The notes beneath the pieces were generated by a model. That model did not search any database. It worked only from the letters and a program-made list of their open reading frames with translations, and had not been told where the DNA came from. Positions 18,060 through 25,038 of a stretch of 64,000 nucleotides of DNA are shown here, in pieces; the stretch's first letter is position 1, and the number at the start of each line of letters is the position of its first letter. The position numbers were made by a program, and so were the translations under genes. Source of the stretch: Leptotrichia sp. oral taxon 215 str. W9775 (GTDB taxonomy: Bacteria > Fusobacteriota > Fusobacteriia > Fusobacteriales > Leptotrichiaceae); assembly GCF_000469505.1 (NCBI RefSeq), contig NZ_KI272866.1:7032-71031 (forward strand), given 5' to 3'.

Positions 18060-20189
18060 ATGGATAATAACAAAAATATAAATGACAATATAGAAAACAA
18101 TGTAAATAATATTGATAAAAATTTAGATAATAGTATAAATACTCATAATACAGAAAGTTTAATAAATGTGAAAGAAATAAAACTGCTATTCTGGTTAAGT
18201 GGGGTAATTTTTGGGGTGCTGGCATTTGCACTTGTGAAAATGTTCAGTATTTTAGGACAGATTAGTGGAGGAAATCTTGGAGGTTTATTAGGTGAAGCAC
18301 AGGGGGCATATAATTCATTAAAATTAATAATAGCTGTCCTTATTATATTTATGGTTGCTAATATAGTAAATATTATTGCCATATTTAAAATAAGAAGCAA
18401 GGCGTTGCAGTCAAATCTTATGGAAAAGATGAAACTTCCTAATTATGCAAACCCTTTTAGACTGGCAATATGTCAATCTGCCATAATCATTTTAGCTATA
18501 CTTGGGAAATTAGGAATTGCAGATATATTTGGAAACTTGATTATAATTCTATATCTTGCTGGAATTTTAGGGTGTGTTGTATTTTCTTTTATGACATTAT
18601 TAAAAAATTATCCTATTATATTTAATAAATCAGGTAATACGGCTAGTACGGCTAATAATGTCCTTAATACAAATGATGTTAATAATTTTGTCAATGCAGA
18701 CAATAACAGCATTGTAAATACTGAAAATAATGTTCAAGATAATATACAGGGAAATGAAAATGTTTCTGCAAATAATACTGATAATAATTCACAAAAAGGA
18801 TTTTTAGATAATCTTATGGAGAAAGATAATCCTGAAAATAAACTTTTTCTGAAAATAATATTCTGGTTAAGTACTGCTATTTCAGTTATGCTTCTTTATG
18901 GGGGAATAAAAGCAAATAGCTTAAATTCAAGTGCTAAAGACCTTGCTAACAGTGCAGGCTCAGGAAGTTTGGAAAATCTGTTTAATTCAGGAGTGAAAAC
19001 ACTTGGGAATGGGATGGGATTTTTATCACAGGCAAAAACAATGCAAGGAATAATGAACCTAATTATGGTTGCTGTAATTGCCGTTTCTATACTAATTTAT
19101 CTTAAAGCAAAAAAAGAAAATAATATACAAAAATTGAAAAACTTGAATTATTATTTTATCGGTGGATTAATAATTTTCGGGTTGCTGGAAATGTATTCGG
19201 TAAATGGAGTTATAAAGGCTCTTACATCAATTTCAGGAATGTTTGGAGCATTCGCAGGGGCAACACCAAATTTTGGACTGGTAAAAATTTCAGTAATTGG
19301 AACATTTATGGCGGCGTTAGGTTCAGCAGTAACCAATTATTTCTTTGTGTTTAAAGGAAAAAATATAGAAACTGGTGATATAAAATCAGAAATAAATACA
19401 GGAATAGAAAAAATAAATGCACTGGATCCTGAGAAAAAGAAAAAATATAAAAAAATTGGATTGATAGCAGCAGGACTAGTCGTAATCTATTATATATGTA
19501 CAAGTTTTATATTCCTGAGAAATTTTGATATGAATAAATATTATACAGTTCAGATAGATGGAGTATCAGGAAAAGCAATAGCGACAGCAATTAACAATCC
19601 TAATTCACCATGGACAAAAAATATGGAGGCTGGAAAGAAATTAAGCAAAACAGATGAGTTTGCAGAAAATGGTCAGATTAATTTTATATTCTCCCAGTCT
19701 GAAGGATTAAAAAATGGAGATGTAGTAGATGTCACAGTAGAATATGACAAGGAAACAGCAAAAAGTATGAAAATCCGTCCTAAAAATACAAAATTTAAAG
19801 TAAAAGTTGAAGGACTTCCTGAATATGCATCAGATGCAAATCAGATAAAAAATTTGAAAAACTACATAACGAAAATAGCACAGAAGGAAATTGAAAAGGA
19901 ACTGGAAAATAATAATTATAATTCATTTAATGTATCAAATATATATTATAAGAAAAATGAAGATGGAAATCTGGAGATAAGATACTTTATTCAAAAAACT
20001 TCAAATGGATATTTTGGAGGTTCAAGTTTTGAAGGGATTGGAATAGGTGGAATTGTTTTAGATAAAAACAAAAATATTGTTTCATATGAAAGATTAGCAC
20101 CTAAAAACAGTTATAGCGGAGATCAGTATAATAACTTTGCCGAAGTGGAAGCAACAATGGCATCAGAAGGATTTACAATTTTAAATTAA
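18060..20189 (+). CDS. Large Asn-rich multi-pass membrane protein, unknown function
   Basis: The 709-residue protein has an Asn/Asp-rich start (about 40 residues), a first membrane block (about 40-180), a long Asn-rich low-complexity linker (about 190-250), a second membrane block that repeats the layout of the first (each opens with a LFWLS or IIFWLS segment), another membrane helix near 470, and a hydrophilic C-terminal domain (about 490-709) that probably faces the outside. I do not recognise the family. The Asn runs reflect AAT/AAC-rich DNA. It likely forms an operon with the lipoprotein upstream. Confidence 0.75.
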   Translation: MDNNKNINDNIENNVNNIDKNLDNSINTHNTESLINVKEIKLLFWLSGVIFGVLAFALVKMFSILGQISGGNLGGLLGEAQGAYNSLKLIIAVLIIFMVANIVNIIAIFKIRSKALQSNLMEKMKLPNYANPFRLAICQSAIIILAILGKLGIADIFGNLIIILYLAGILGCVVFSFMTLLKNYPIIFNKSGNTASTANNVLNTNDVNNFVNADNNSIVNTENNVQDNIQGNENVSANNTDNNSQKGFLDNLMEKDNPENKLFLKIIFWLSTAISVMLLYGGIKANSLNSSAKDLANSAGSGSLENLFNSGVKTLGNGMGFLSQAKTMQGIMNLIMVAVIAVSILIYLKAKKENNIQKLKNLNYYFIGGLIIFGLLEMYSVNGVIKALTSISGMFGAFAGATPNFGLVKISVIGTFMAALGSAVTNYFFVFKGKNIETGDIKSEINTGIEKINALDPEKKKKYKKIGLIAAGLVVIYYICTSFIFLRNFDMNKYYTVQIDGVSGKAIATAINNPNSPWTKNMEAGKKLSKTDEFAENGQINFIFSQSEGLKNGDVVDVTVEYDKETAKSMKIRPKNTKFKVKVEGLPEYASDANQIKNLKNYITKIAQKEIEKELENNNYNSFNVSNIYYKKNEDGNLEIRYFIQKTSNGYFGGSSFEGIGIGGIVLDKNKNIVSYERLAPKNSYSGDQYNNFAEVEATMASEGFTILN

Positions 20190-20206
20190 GATTTTAATAT
20201 AAGTAG

Positions 20207-20386
20207 ATAAAACAAGGAATAATTCTGGAATATGAAAAGAATGCAGAAATTATTAATGTTCCATTTACAGGATATAACTGGCCAAATGAAGGAGCATCAA
20301 GAAGTGATACAGAAGAAGTAATCAAAGATAGATTTTATATTGAAGATATATATCCAATAGAAACAGATAATGTAAATAAAAAATAA
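20207..20386 (+). pseudogene. Fragment of a lost coding region
   Basis: A 59-codon open stretch follows a TAG and has no start codon with a ribosome site. It reads like real protein sequence (for example NVPFTGYNWPNEGASRSDTEE and DRFYIEDIYPIE) and ends at a normal TAA. I cannot name its family. It is best read as the 3' remnant of a deleted gene. Confidence 0.4.
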
Positions 20387-20397
20387 ATAACAGATAA

Positions 20398-20430
20398 AGA
20401 GCCACTGCCAGTACCCAGTAGCTCTTTTTC
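20398..20430. terminator. Hairpin between the fragment and the CopZ-like gene
   Basis: AAAGAGC and GCTCTTT pair around a loop of about 18 bases. T-runs on the + strand side and a matching A-rich flank allow use as a terminator, chiefly for + strand transcripts; it also lies just past the minus-strand gene. Confidence 0.6.
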
Positions 20431-20433
20431 TAT

Positions 20434-20649
20434 TTATACATTCTCTACAGTTGTAGGAGTGAATCCTACAGATTTTATTAAATCTGAAATAATTTTATCA
20501 TCTACTTCTGAAGAAAATTCAATTTCTGCATTCTTATTATCAAGATTTACTTTTACATCTTCAGTTTCAGGAAGTCCGTATAAGGCATCTTCCACTTTTT
20601 TTGCACAGTGTGAACAGCTCATTCCCTCAATTCCAACAATTTTTTTCAT
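20434..20649 (-). CDS. Heavy-metal-associated domain protein, CopZ-like
   Basis: The 71-residue protein is a single HMA domain with the metal-binding motif MSCSHC near the N-terminus and the usual ferredoxin-like pattern. Such proteins carry Cu(I) or a similar ion to P-type ATPases or regulators. The ATG at 20649 is preferred because AGGAGA lies eight bases upstream; an ATG nine bases earlier touches the ribosome site. No metal ATPase lies nearby. A sigma-A-type promoter with a perfect palindrome in its spacer lies upstream, so metal-dependent repression is likely. Confidence 0.88.
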   Translation of the reverse strand: MKKIVGIEGMSCSHCAKKVEDALYGLPETEDVKVNLDNKNAEIEFSSEVDDKIISDLIKSVGFTPTTVENV

Positions 20650-20680
20650 ACTAATCATCTCCTATATAGTTATATATACA

Positions 20681-20709
20681 AATGTATCACTAATTAGTGA
20701 TATTGTCAA
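20681..20709 (-). promoter_or_regulatory. Promoter with palindromic operator for the CopZ-like gene
   Basis: Read on the minus strand: TTGACA (20709-20704), 17-base spacer, TACATT (20686-20681). The 18-base perfect palindrome TATCACTAATTAGTGATA (20685-20702) covers the whole spacer, so a bound repressor would block RNA polymerase. The repressor is not identifiable in the window. Confidence 0.7.
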
Positions 20710-20734
20710 GAAAAAATATTGAATAGCAGTTCTA

Positions 20735-20763
20735 TTTACAAATAATAGTATAAAATGTATAAT
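20735..20763 (+). promoter_or_regulatory. Promoter of the methyltransferase gene
   Basis: TTTACA and TATAAT are separated by 17 bases, 34 bases before the ATG. It is divergent from the CopZ-like promoter. Confidence 0.65.
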
Positions 20764-20796
20764 AAATTAATATTTTAAAAAGAAGGTGGATAAAAA

Positions 20797-21405
20797 ATGA
20801 ATCATTATTTTTCAGAAAAGCCTGAAATAAAATCTGAAAAAAGAATAATAAAATATACAATACAGAATAAAAAATTTGAATTTATAACAGATAATGGAGT
20901 ATTTTCAAAATCAAAGGTTGATTTTGGAACTGATTTGCTGCTAAATGAATTTTTAAAGAAAAATAGGAACTTGAAATCTGAAGGAATTAAAATTTTAGAT
21001 ATAGGCTGCGGTTACGGTGTTGTTTCTGTAATACTTAAATCCTTTTATCCTGAAGCTTCAGTAACTTTGTCCGATGTTAACGAGAGGGCACTTGAATTAA
21101 GTGAAGAAAATTTGAAGAAATATAATATAAATGGTTATGAGATAATAAAATCAAATGCATTTGAGAAAATTGAAGGGAAATTTGATATGATTTTGTCAAA
21201 TCCCCCAATAAGGGCAGGAAAAGATACTATCTTTAAAATTTATACGGAAGCCTATGAACATTTAAATAAAGACGGGGAATTTTACTGTGTAATACAGACA
21301 AAACATGGAGCCAAGAGTACCCAGAAAAAATTAGTGGAAATTTTTGGAAACTGTGATACAGTTACAATTGACGGGGGATATAGAATTTTTCTTTCAAAAA
21401 AATAG
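20797..21405 (+). CDS. Class I SAM-dependent methyltransferase, RsmC-like
   Basis: The 202-residue protein has the SAM-binding motif I as LDIGCGYGVVSVIL, an acidic motif II (VTLSDVNERAL) and the catalytic motif SNPPIRAGK, typical of N2-guanine rRNA methyltransferases of the RsmC/RlmG group. Its length corresponds to the single-domain form seen in Gram-positive-like bacteria (YbxB-type). The likely substrate is rRNA, but this cannot be confirmed from sequence. Confidence 0.88.
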   Translation: MNHYFSEKPEIKSEKRIIKYTIQNKKFEFITDNGVFSKSKVDFGTDLLLNEFLKKNRNLKSEGIKILDIGCGYGVVSVILKSFYPEASVTLSDVNERALELSEENLKKYNINGYEIIKSNAFEKIEGKFDMILSNPPIRAGKDTIFKIYTEAYEHLNKDGEFYCVIQTKHGAKSTQKKLVEIFGNCDTVTIDGGYRIFLSKK

Positions 21406-21521
21406 AATTAATAAAAACAAATTTTAAACTTTAAAAATTCTGAAGATATTTTATTAGTGGAAAAAATAGAAAATCACAAAAATAAAAAATTAAATAGTAA
21501 AAAAATTTTATCATCAAATAT

Positions 21522-21550
21522 TTGACAATCAAAATAAAATGTGGTATATT
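21522..21550 (+). promoter_or_regulatory. Promoter of the flavodoxin gene
   Basis: TTGACA and TATATT are separated by exactly 17 bases, with the ATG about 40 bases downstream. Confidence 0.75.
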
Positions 21551-21590
21551 CTATTAGTAAACTTGAAACTATATATTGGAGGAATGGAAC

Positions 21591-22085
21591 ATGGCAAAAA
21601 TTGGAATTTTTTACGGATCGACAACGGGAGTATGTGAAGACGTTGCGAATAAAATTGCAGAACAGCTAGGAGATGCTGATGTGTATAACATCGCAGGTAA
21701 CGAAGACAAACTTGGAGATTACGATGTTTTAATTCTAGGTACTTCAACTTGGGGATTTGGAGAACTGCAAGCAGACTGGATAGATTCAGTAGATGCTTTA
21801 GGTAGCCTTGATTTAAATGGTAAAAAAGTTGCATACTTTGGAACTGGTGACCAATCAAGTTTCGGTGATACATTTATAGATGGTATTGCATTACTTAATG
21901 ATGAAATTGAAAAAACAGGAGCAACAGTTGTAGGACATACAAGTACAGACGGTTATGATTTCAGTGAATCTAAAGCAGTAGTAGATTCAGAATTCTTAGG
22001 ATTAGCTATTGACGAAGTTAATCAATCAGATTTGACTGATGAAAGGATAGAAGCATGGACGACGGAGTTAAAAAAAGTTTTATAA
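21591..22085 (+). CDS. Flavodoxin
   Basis: This is a 164-residue FMN electron carrier of the long-chain type. The phosphate-binding loop FYGSTTGVCEDVA is at the N-terminus, and the FMN-stacking loops LGTSTWGFGELQ and GTGDQSSFGDTF are clear. ATG 21591 is preferred to upstream codons because GGAGGA lies seven bases before it. The DUF2023 gene overlaps its end by 31 bases, a known pairing. It probably replaces ferredoxin when iron is low, although no Fur site is evident. Confidence 0.94.
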   Translation: MAKIGIFYGSTTGVCEDVANKIAEQLGDADVYNIAGNEDKLGDYDVLILGTSTWGFGELQADWIDSVDALGSLDLNGKKVAYFGTGDQSSFGDTFIDGIALLNDEIEKTGATVVGHTSTDGYDFSESKAVVDSEFLGLAIDEVNQSDLTDERIEAWTTELKKVL

Positions 22086-22456
22086 AATATAATTATGAAC
22101 TTTTTGCACATCACCTGTATGAACTTGACAAAGGGTTAAGACATTTAGTATTACATACTGCACCTATTGAGGTTGTAGATGATATGATAAGAAAGCTAAA
22201 AAAGAATGATGTGCCATTTCATATTCAGGAATTGAGTTGTGGTAAAATTAATTTGTTTTTCGGTGAAAGAGAATGTGTGGAAACAATTAAAAAGTTTAAA
22301 AACAAAGCTCTTAACAAATATACACCGGAAGAAGATTTTATACTTGGAATTCTTTTGGGATATGATCCGTTGAAACAAACTAAGAGATATTTGAAATTCA
22401 AAAATGCATGTTTAGCTATTGAAAAGTACGAAAAAGATGAAATGAATATTTATTAA
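22055..22456 (+). CDS. DUF2023 family protein, flavodoxin partner
   Basis: The 133-residue protein matches my memory of the DUF2023 family: an N-terminal ELFAHHLYELDKGLRHLVLHT segment, ECVETIKKF in the middle, and a C-terminal LGILLGYDPLKQTKRYL. Members are small, of unknown function, and commonly follow flavodoxin. The start lies inside the flavodoxin gene, which implies translational coupling. A role in flavodoxin maturation or electron transfer is only a guess. Confidence 0.75.
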   Translation: MDDGVKKSFIKYNYELFAHHLYELDKGLRHLVLHTAPIEVVDDMIRKLKKNDVPFHIQELSCGKINLFFGERECVETIKKFKNKALNKYTPEEDFILGILLGYDPLKQTKRYLKFKNACLAIEKYEKDEMNIY

Positions 22457-22592
22457 ATAGAATGTAAGATATTTATTATAAATAAGTCTATTTTAAAGAC
22501 GGGAAACATATAACAATGTGATTTTAGCTATATTATATATAACTAAAATAAATCAATTTTCACGAGTTGATTTTCTCTCCAAAAAGCAAATA

Positions 22593-22623
22593 AGTCGGCG
22601 TATCCACAGCGTCGGCTTTTTTG
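22593..22623 (+). terminator. Intrinsic terminator after the flavodoxin operon
   Basis: AGTCGGCG pairs with CGTCGGCT using two G-U pairs, closes a nine-base loop and is followed by TTTTTT. Confidence 0.7.
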
Positions 22624-22738
22624 TATAATCTTTTTTTATAAAAAAAATAATTTAAAATTAAGCTAGAAATTTCACAATTTTTTTAGTATAATAGAAATAT
22701 AAAAACAAAGAAGTCGTATTATAAATGAAAAAAATGAG

Positions 22739-22912
22739 ATGGAAATATTTTTTCATAATCTAAAATCACGCACACGTACAAAGCAAGGAATAAATTTTAG
22801 TTTTATGGAAACGATTGATCAGTTTTTTGAGAATAAGGACTATGAAAATTTATTGTATTATTTTGATTATAAGATTTTTTTGTCTGATTATAATGATATT
22901 TATGAAGAATAA
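22739..22912 (+). pseudogene. Transposase C-terminal remnant
   Basis: A 57-codon stretch reads FFHNLKSRTRTKQGINFSF near its start, which resembles the C-terminal part of DDE transposases (pattern FH..LK.R.R.KQG.N). There is no ribosome site and no other part of an insertion sequence, so this is a decayed scrap. It lies between the flavodoxin terminator and the grd promoter, the point where the grd region begins. Confidence 0.45.
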
Positions 22913-23005
22913 AATTTATAAAAGTAAAAGTTCAAATGAAAAATAAATTATATGCCTTACAATGCTTAGCTTTGAAAATGTTTTTAAAAATATATTGAAG
23001 GAGAC

Positions 23006-23034
23006 TTGACTAAGTTGTAAATGTGAGGTATAAT
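23006..23034 (+). promoter_or_regulatory. Promoter of the glycine reductase operon
   Basis: TTGACT and TATAAT are separated by 17 bases. A transcript would start near 23041 and run straight into the glycine aptamer. Confidence 0.8.
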
Positions 23035-23080
23035 CATTTTAGATGGCAAAATATTACAATGATAACTGAATTATGGATGA

Positions 23081-23222
23081 AGAGTATAGGAGAGACTCTT
23101 ATAGGGCACCGAAGGTACAAGTTGATAATTTGCAATTATTAATGAAATTCTCAGGTAAAAGGACTATACTTGGACAAACTCTGAAAAATTTGACAGGGAA
23201 ATGCTCTAGGCATTTTCTTTTT
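23081..23222 (+). ncRNA. Glycine riboswitch with terminator, upstream of grdX
   Basis: The aptamer (23081-23182) has the conserved glycine-riboswitch blocks: GGAGAGACTC, GGCACCGAAGG, then ATTCTCAGGTAAAAGGAC and a closing ACTCT that pairs with AGAGT at 23081. Only one aptamer is seen; the usual tandem second aptamer is absent. A hairpin (GAAATGC 23198 with GCATTTT 23210) followed by TTTTCTTTTT forms the likely terminator of the expression platform. Glycine binding is expected to allow read-through into the glycine reductase genes, as in other glycine catabolic operons. Confidence 0.9.
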
Positions 23223-23269
23223 AGTTTGTAGAGTCAAATGCATTTTCGATACATTTAAGGGAGGGTGAA

Positions 23270-23641
23270 GTGAAATTATTAACTAATAATCCTGCGTTTT
23301 TAAACTATGATAAGAAAAACATAGAAGTGGACTACAGGGAAACGGATTATCTGGGAATATTAAAAATAGCACGTGACTACGTACATGAAAATTACAGAAT
23401 ACTTACACATCCTCTTTATGGGAGTGTAAAACCTAACGAAACTATTTACAGATCTGTAGTTTTAGTTGAGGGAGATTCAACTGACACAGATTCGGTTGTT
23501 TTACTGGCTTCAGCTATAGAAACTTTTGAAAAGTTCAAAGGGAACAGAAGAACACCGGCATGGATAGACAGGGTCAAGGAAGATTTCAGCGTTATAGACT
23601 ATGACTTGATAACAAATGCGATTGAAAGAATTGTAAAATAG
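23270..23641 (+). CDS. grdX: GrdX family protein
   Basis: The 123-residue protein matches GrdX, a small protein of unknown role that usually opens glycine reductase operons. Recognisable parts are LLTNNPAF at the N-terminus and VLVEGDSTDTDSVVLLASAIE in the middle. The start is GTG with GGGAGG seven bases upstream. It is the first gene after the glycine riboswitch and 30 bases before trxB. A regulatory or assembly function has been suggested for the family but is not established. Confidence 0.88.
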   Translation: MKLLTNNPAFLNYDKKNIEVDYRETDYLGILKIARDYVHENYRILTHPLYGSVKPNETIYRSVVLVEGDSTDTDSVVLLASAIETFEKFKGNRRTPAWIDRVKEDFSVIDYDLITNAIERIVK

Positions 23642-23671
23642 TATACTAAAAAAATTAAGGAGGATAATATC

Positions 23672-24616
23672 ATGGCAGAGCATTTTGACTTAATCATTAT
23701 AGGGTCAGGGCCAGGAGGACTGGCAGCAGCTCTATATGCAGCAAGAGGAAGAATGAAGACATTAATTCTTGAAAAAGGGCAGAACGGAGGACAAGCGGCG
23801 ATTACTCACCTGATAGAAAACTATCCAGGGTCAATCGAAGATCCAACAGGTCCTAAATTAACTCACAGAATGTTAGAACAGGCTAAAAACTTCGGAGCAG
23901 AAGTGAGAAAAGAAGAAGTAGTGGATGTAGACTTTACAGGAAAAGAAAAAATAGTTAAATGTAAAGATGCAGAATATACTGCAAAAGCTGTAGTTATCGC
24001 TACAGGAGCAACTCCAAGAAAATTGGATGCACCAGGAATCAGAGAACTTTCAGGAAAAGGAATTTCATACTGTGCAACATGTGATGCAGACTTCTTTAGA
24101 GATCTTGAAGTATATGTAGTAGGTGGAGGAAACAGTGCAGTTGAAGAAGCTATCTACCTTACTAAATTTGCAAGACAGGTTCACATTGTTCATATGTTAG
24201 ATCATTTCCAATGTGAAAGCATCACTTTAGAAAAAGCTAAAGCGGTACCTAATCTTGACATCAGAACAAGAACTGTAGTTCAAGAAGTAAAAGGTGACGG
24301 AATACTTGAATCAATAGTATTTAAAAATCTTGATACAGATGAAGTATACGAAGTTGAAGCTGATGAAGAAGATGGAACAATGGGATTATTCGTATTCATA
24401 GGATATCAACCACAAACTGAACTATTCAAAGGAAAAGTTGATATAGATCAGTATGGTTACATTGTAGCTGGAGAAAGTACTGAAACAAGTGTACCAGGTG
24501 TATTCGTAGCAGGAGACTGCAGAGTTAAGGAAGTTCGTCAAGTTGTTACAGCTGCGGCAGATGGTGCAGTAGCGGCAATTATGGCTGAAAAATATATAAG
24601 TAAAGAATTTGAATAG
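23672..24616 (+). CDS. trxB: Thioredoxin reductase of the glycine reductase system
   Basis: The 314-residue flavoprotein passes electrons from NAD(P)H to the thioredoxin encoded next. The FAD site GSGPGGLAAALYAARG is at residue 10, the redox-active disulfide is in YCATCDADFF near 140, and the nucleotide site VVGGGNSAVEEA lies near 155. AAGGAGG precedes the ATG. Its place between grdX and trxA is standard for grd operons, where it supplies the reducing power for glycine reduction. Confidence 0.95.
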   Translation: MAEHFDLIIIGSGPGGLAAALYAARGRMKTLILEKGQNGGQAAITHLIENYPGSIEDPTGPKLTHRMLEQAKNFGAEVRKEEVVDVDFTGKEKIVKCKDAEYTAKAVVIATGATPRKLDAPGIRELSGKGISYCATCDADFFRDLEVYVVGGGNSAVEEAIYLTKFARQVHIVHMLDHFQCESITLEKAKAVPNLDIRTRTVVQEVKGDGILESIVFKNLDTDEVYEVEADEEDGTMGLFVFIGYQPQTELFKGKVDIDQYGYIVAGESTETSVPGVFVAGDCRVKEVRQVVTAAADGAVAAIMAEKYISKEFE

Positions 24617-24644
24617 TGATTTATAAAAATCATAATTAAATTGG

Positions 24645-24674
24645 TTAAATAATAATTTTATATATATTATTTAA
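24645..24674. promoter_or_regulatory. 30-bp palindrome upstream of trxA, copy 1 of 3
   Basis: Perfect ten-base arms TTAAATAATA / TATTATTTAA flank a ten-base AT spacer. The same design occurs at 57093-57122 and 58344-58373, each time 23-28 bases before a start codon. It could be an operator or an RNA hairpin in the leader. Confidence 0.65.
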
Positions 24675-24701
24675 AAAAGAAAATAGAAAGGTGTGAAGAA
24701 G

Positions 24702-25019
24702 ATGTTAGAATTAACAAAAGACAACTTTGAAGCTGAAGTTTTACAAGCTGAAGGATATGTATTTGTAGATTTCTGGAGTCAAGGATGTGAACCTTGTAAG
24801 GCATTAATGCCAGAAGTTCATAAACTTGCTGAAAAATATGAAGGTAAAATGAAATTTGCCGCTCTGGATACTACATCAGCAAGACGTTTAGCTATTAAAC
24901 AAAGAGTTTTAGGATTACCTACATTAGCTGTCTACAAAGATGGTGAAAAAATTGATGAAGTAACAAAAGATGATGCGACTATTGAAAACGTGGAAGCATT
25001 AATCAAAAAATATATCTAA
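24702..25019 (+). CDS. trxA: Thioredoxin, glycine reductase-associated
   Basis: The 105-residue thioredoxin has the active site in FWSQGCEPCKALMPEV: Gly-Cys-Glu-Pro-Cys in place of the usual Trp-Cys-Gly-Pro-Cys. Thioredoxins from amino-acid-fermenting anaerobes with glycine reductase are known to have such altered sites. It re-reduces the selenoprotein GrdA. ATG 24702 is preferred to GTG 24693, which is one base from the AAAGG site. A conserved 30-bp palindrome lies just upstream. Confidence 0.93.
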   Translation: MLELTKDNFEAEVLQAEGYVFVDFWSQGCEPCKALMPEVHKLAEKYEGKMKFAALDTTSARRLAIKQRVLGLPTLAVYKDGEKIDEVTKDDATIENVEALIKKYI

Positions 25020-25038
25020 TAGTAAAGGAGGAGTCATT

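Noticed and set aside
20459..20722. Plus-strand frame opposite the CopZ-like gene
   Set aside because: It is antisense to a clear HMA-domain gene with its own promoter on the minus strand.
23183..23260. Second glycine aptamer
   Set aside because: The CCGAAGG and CTCAGG-type blocks occur once only; this part is a terminator hairpin.
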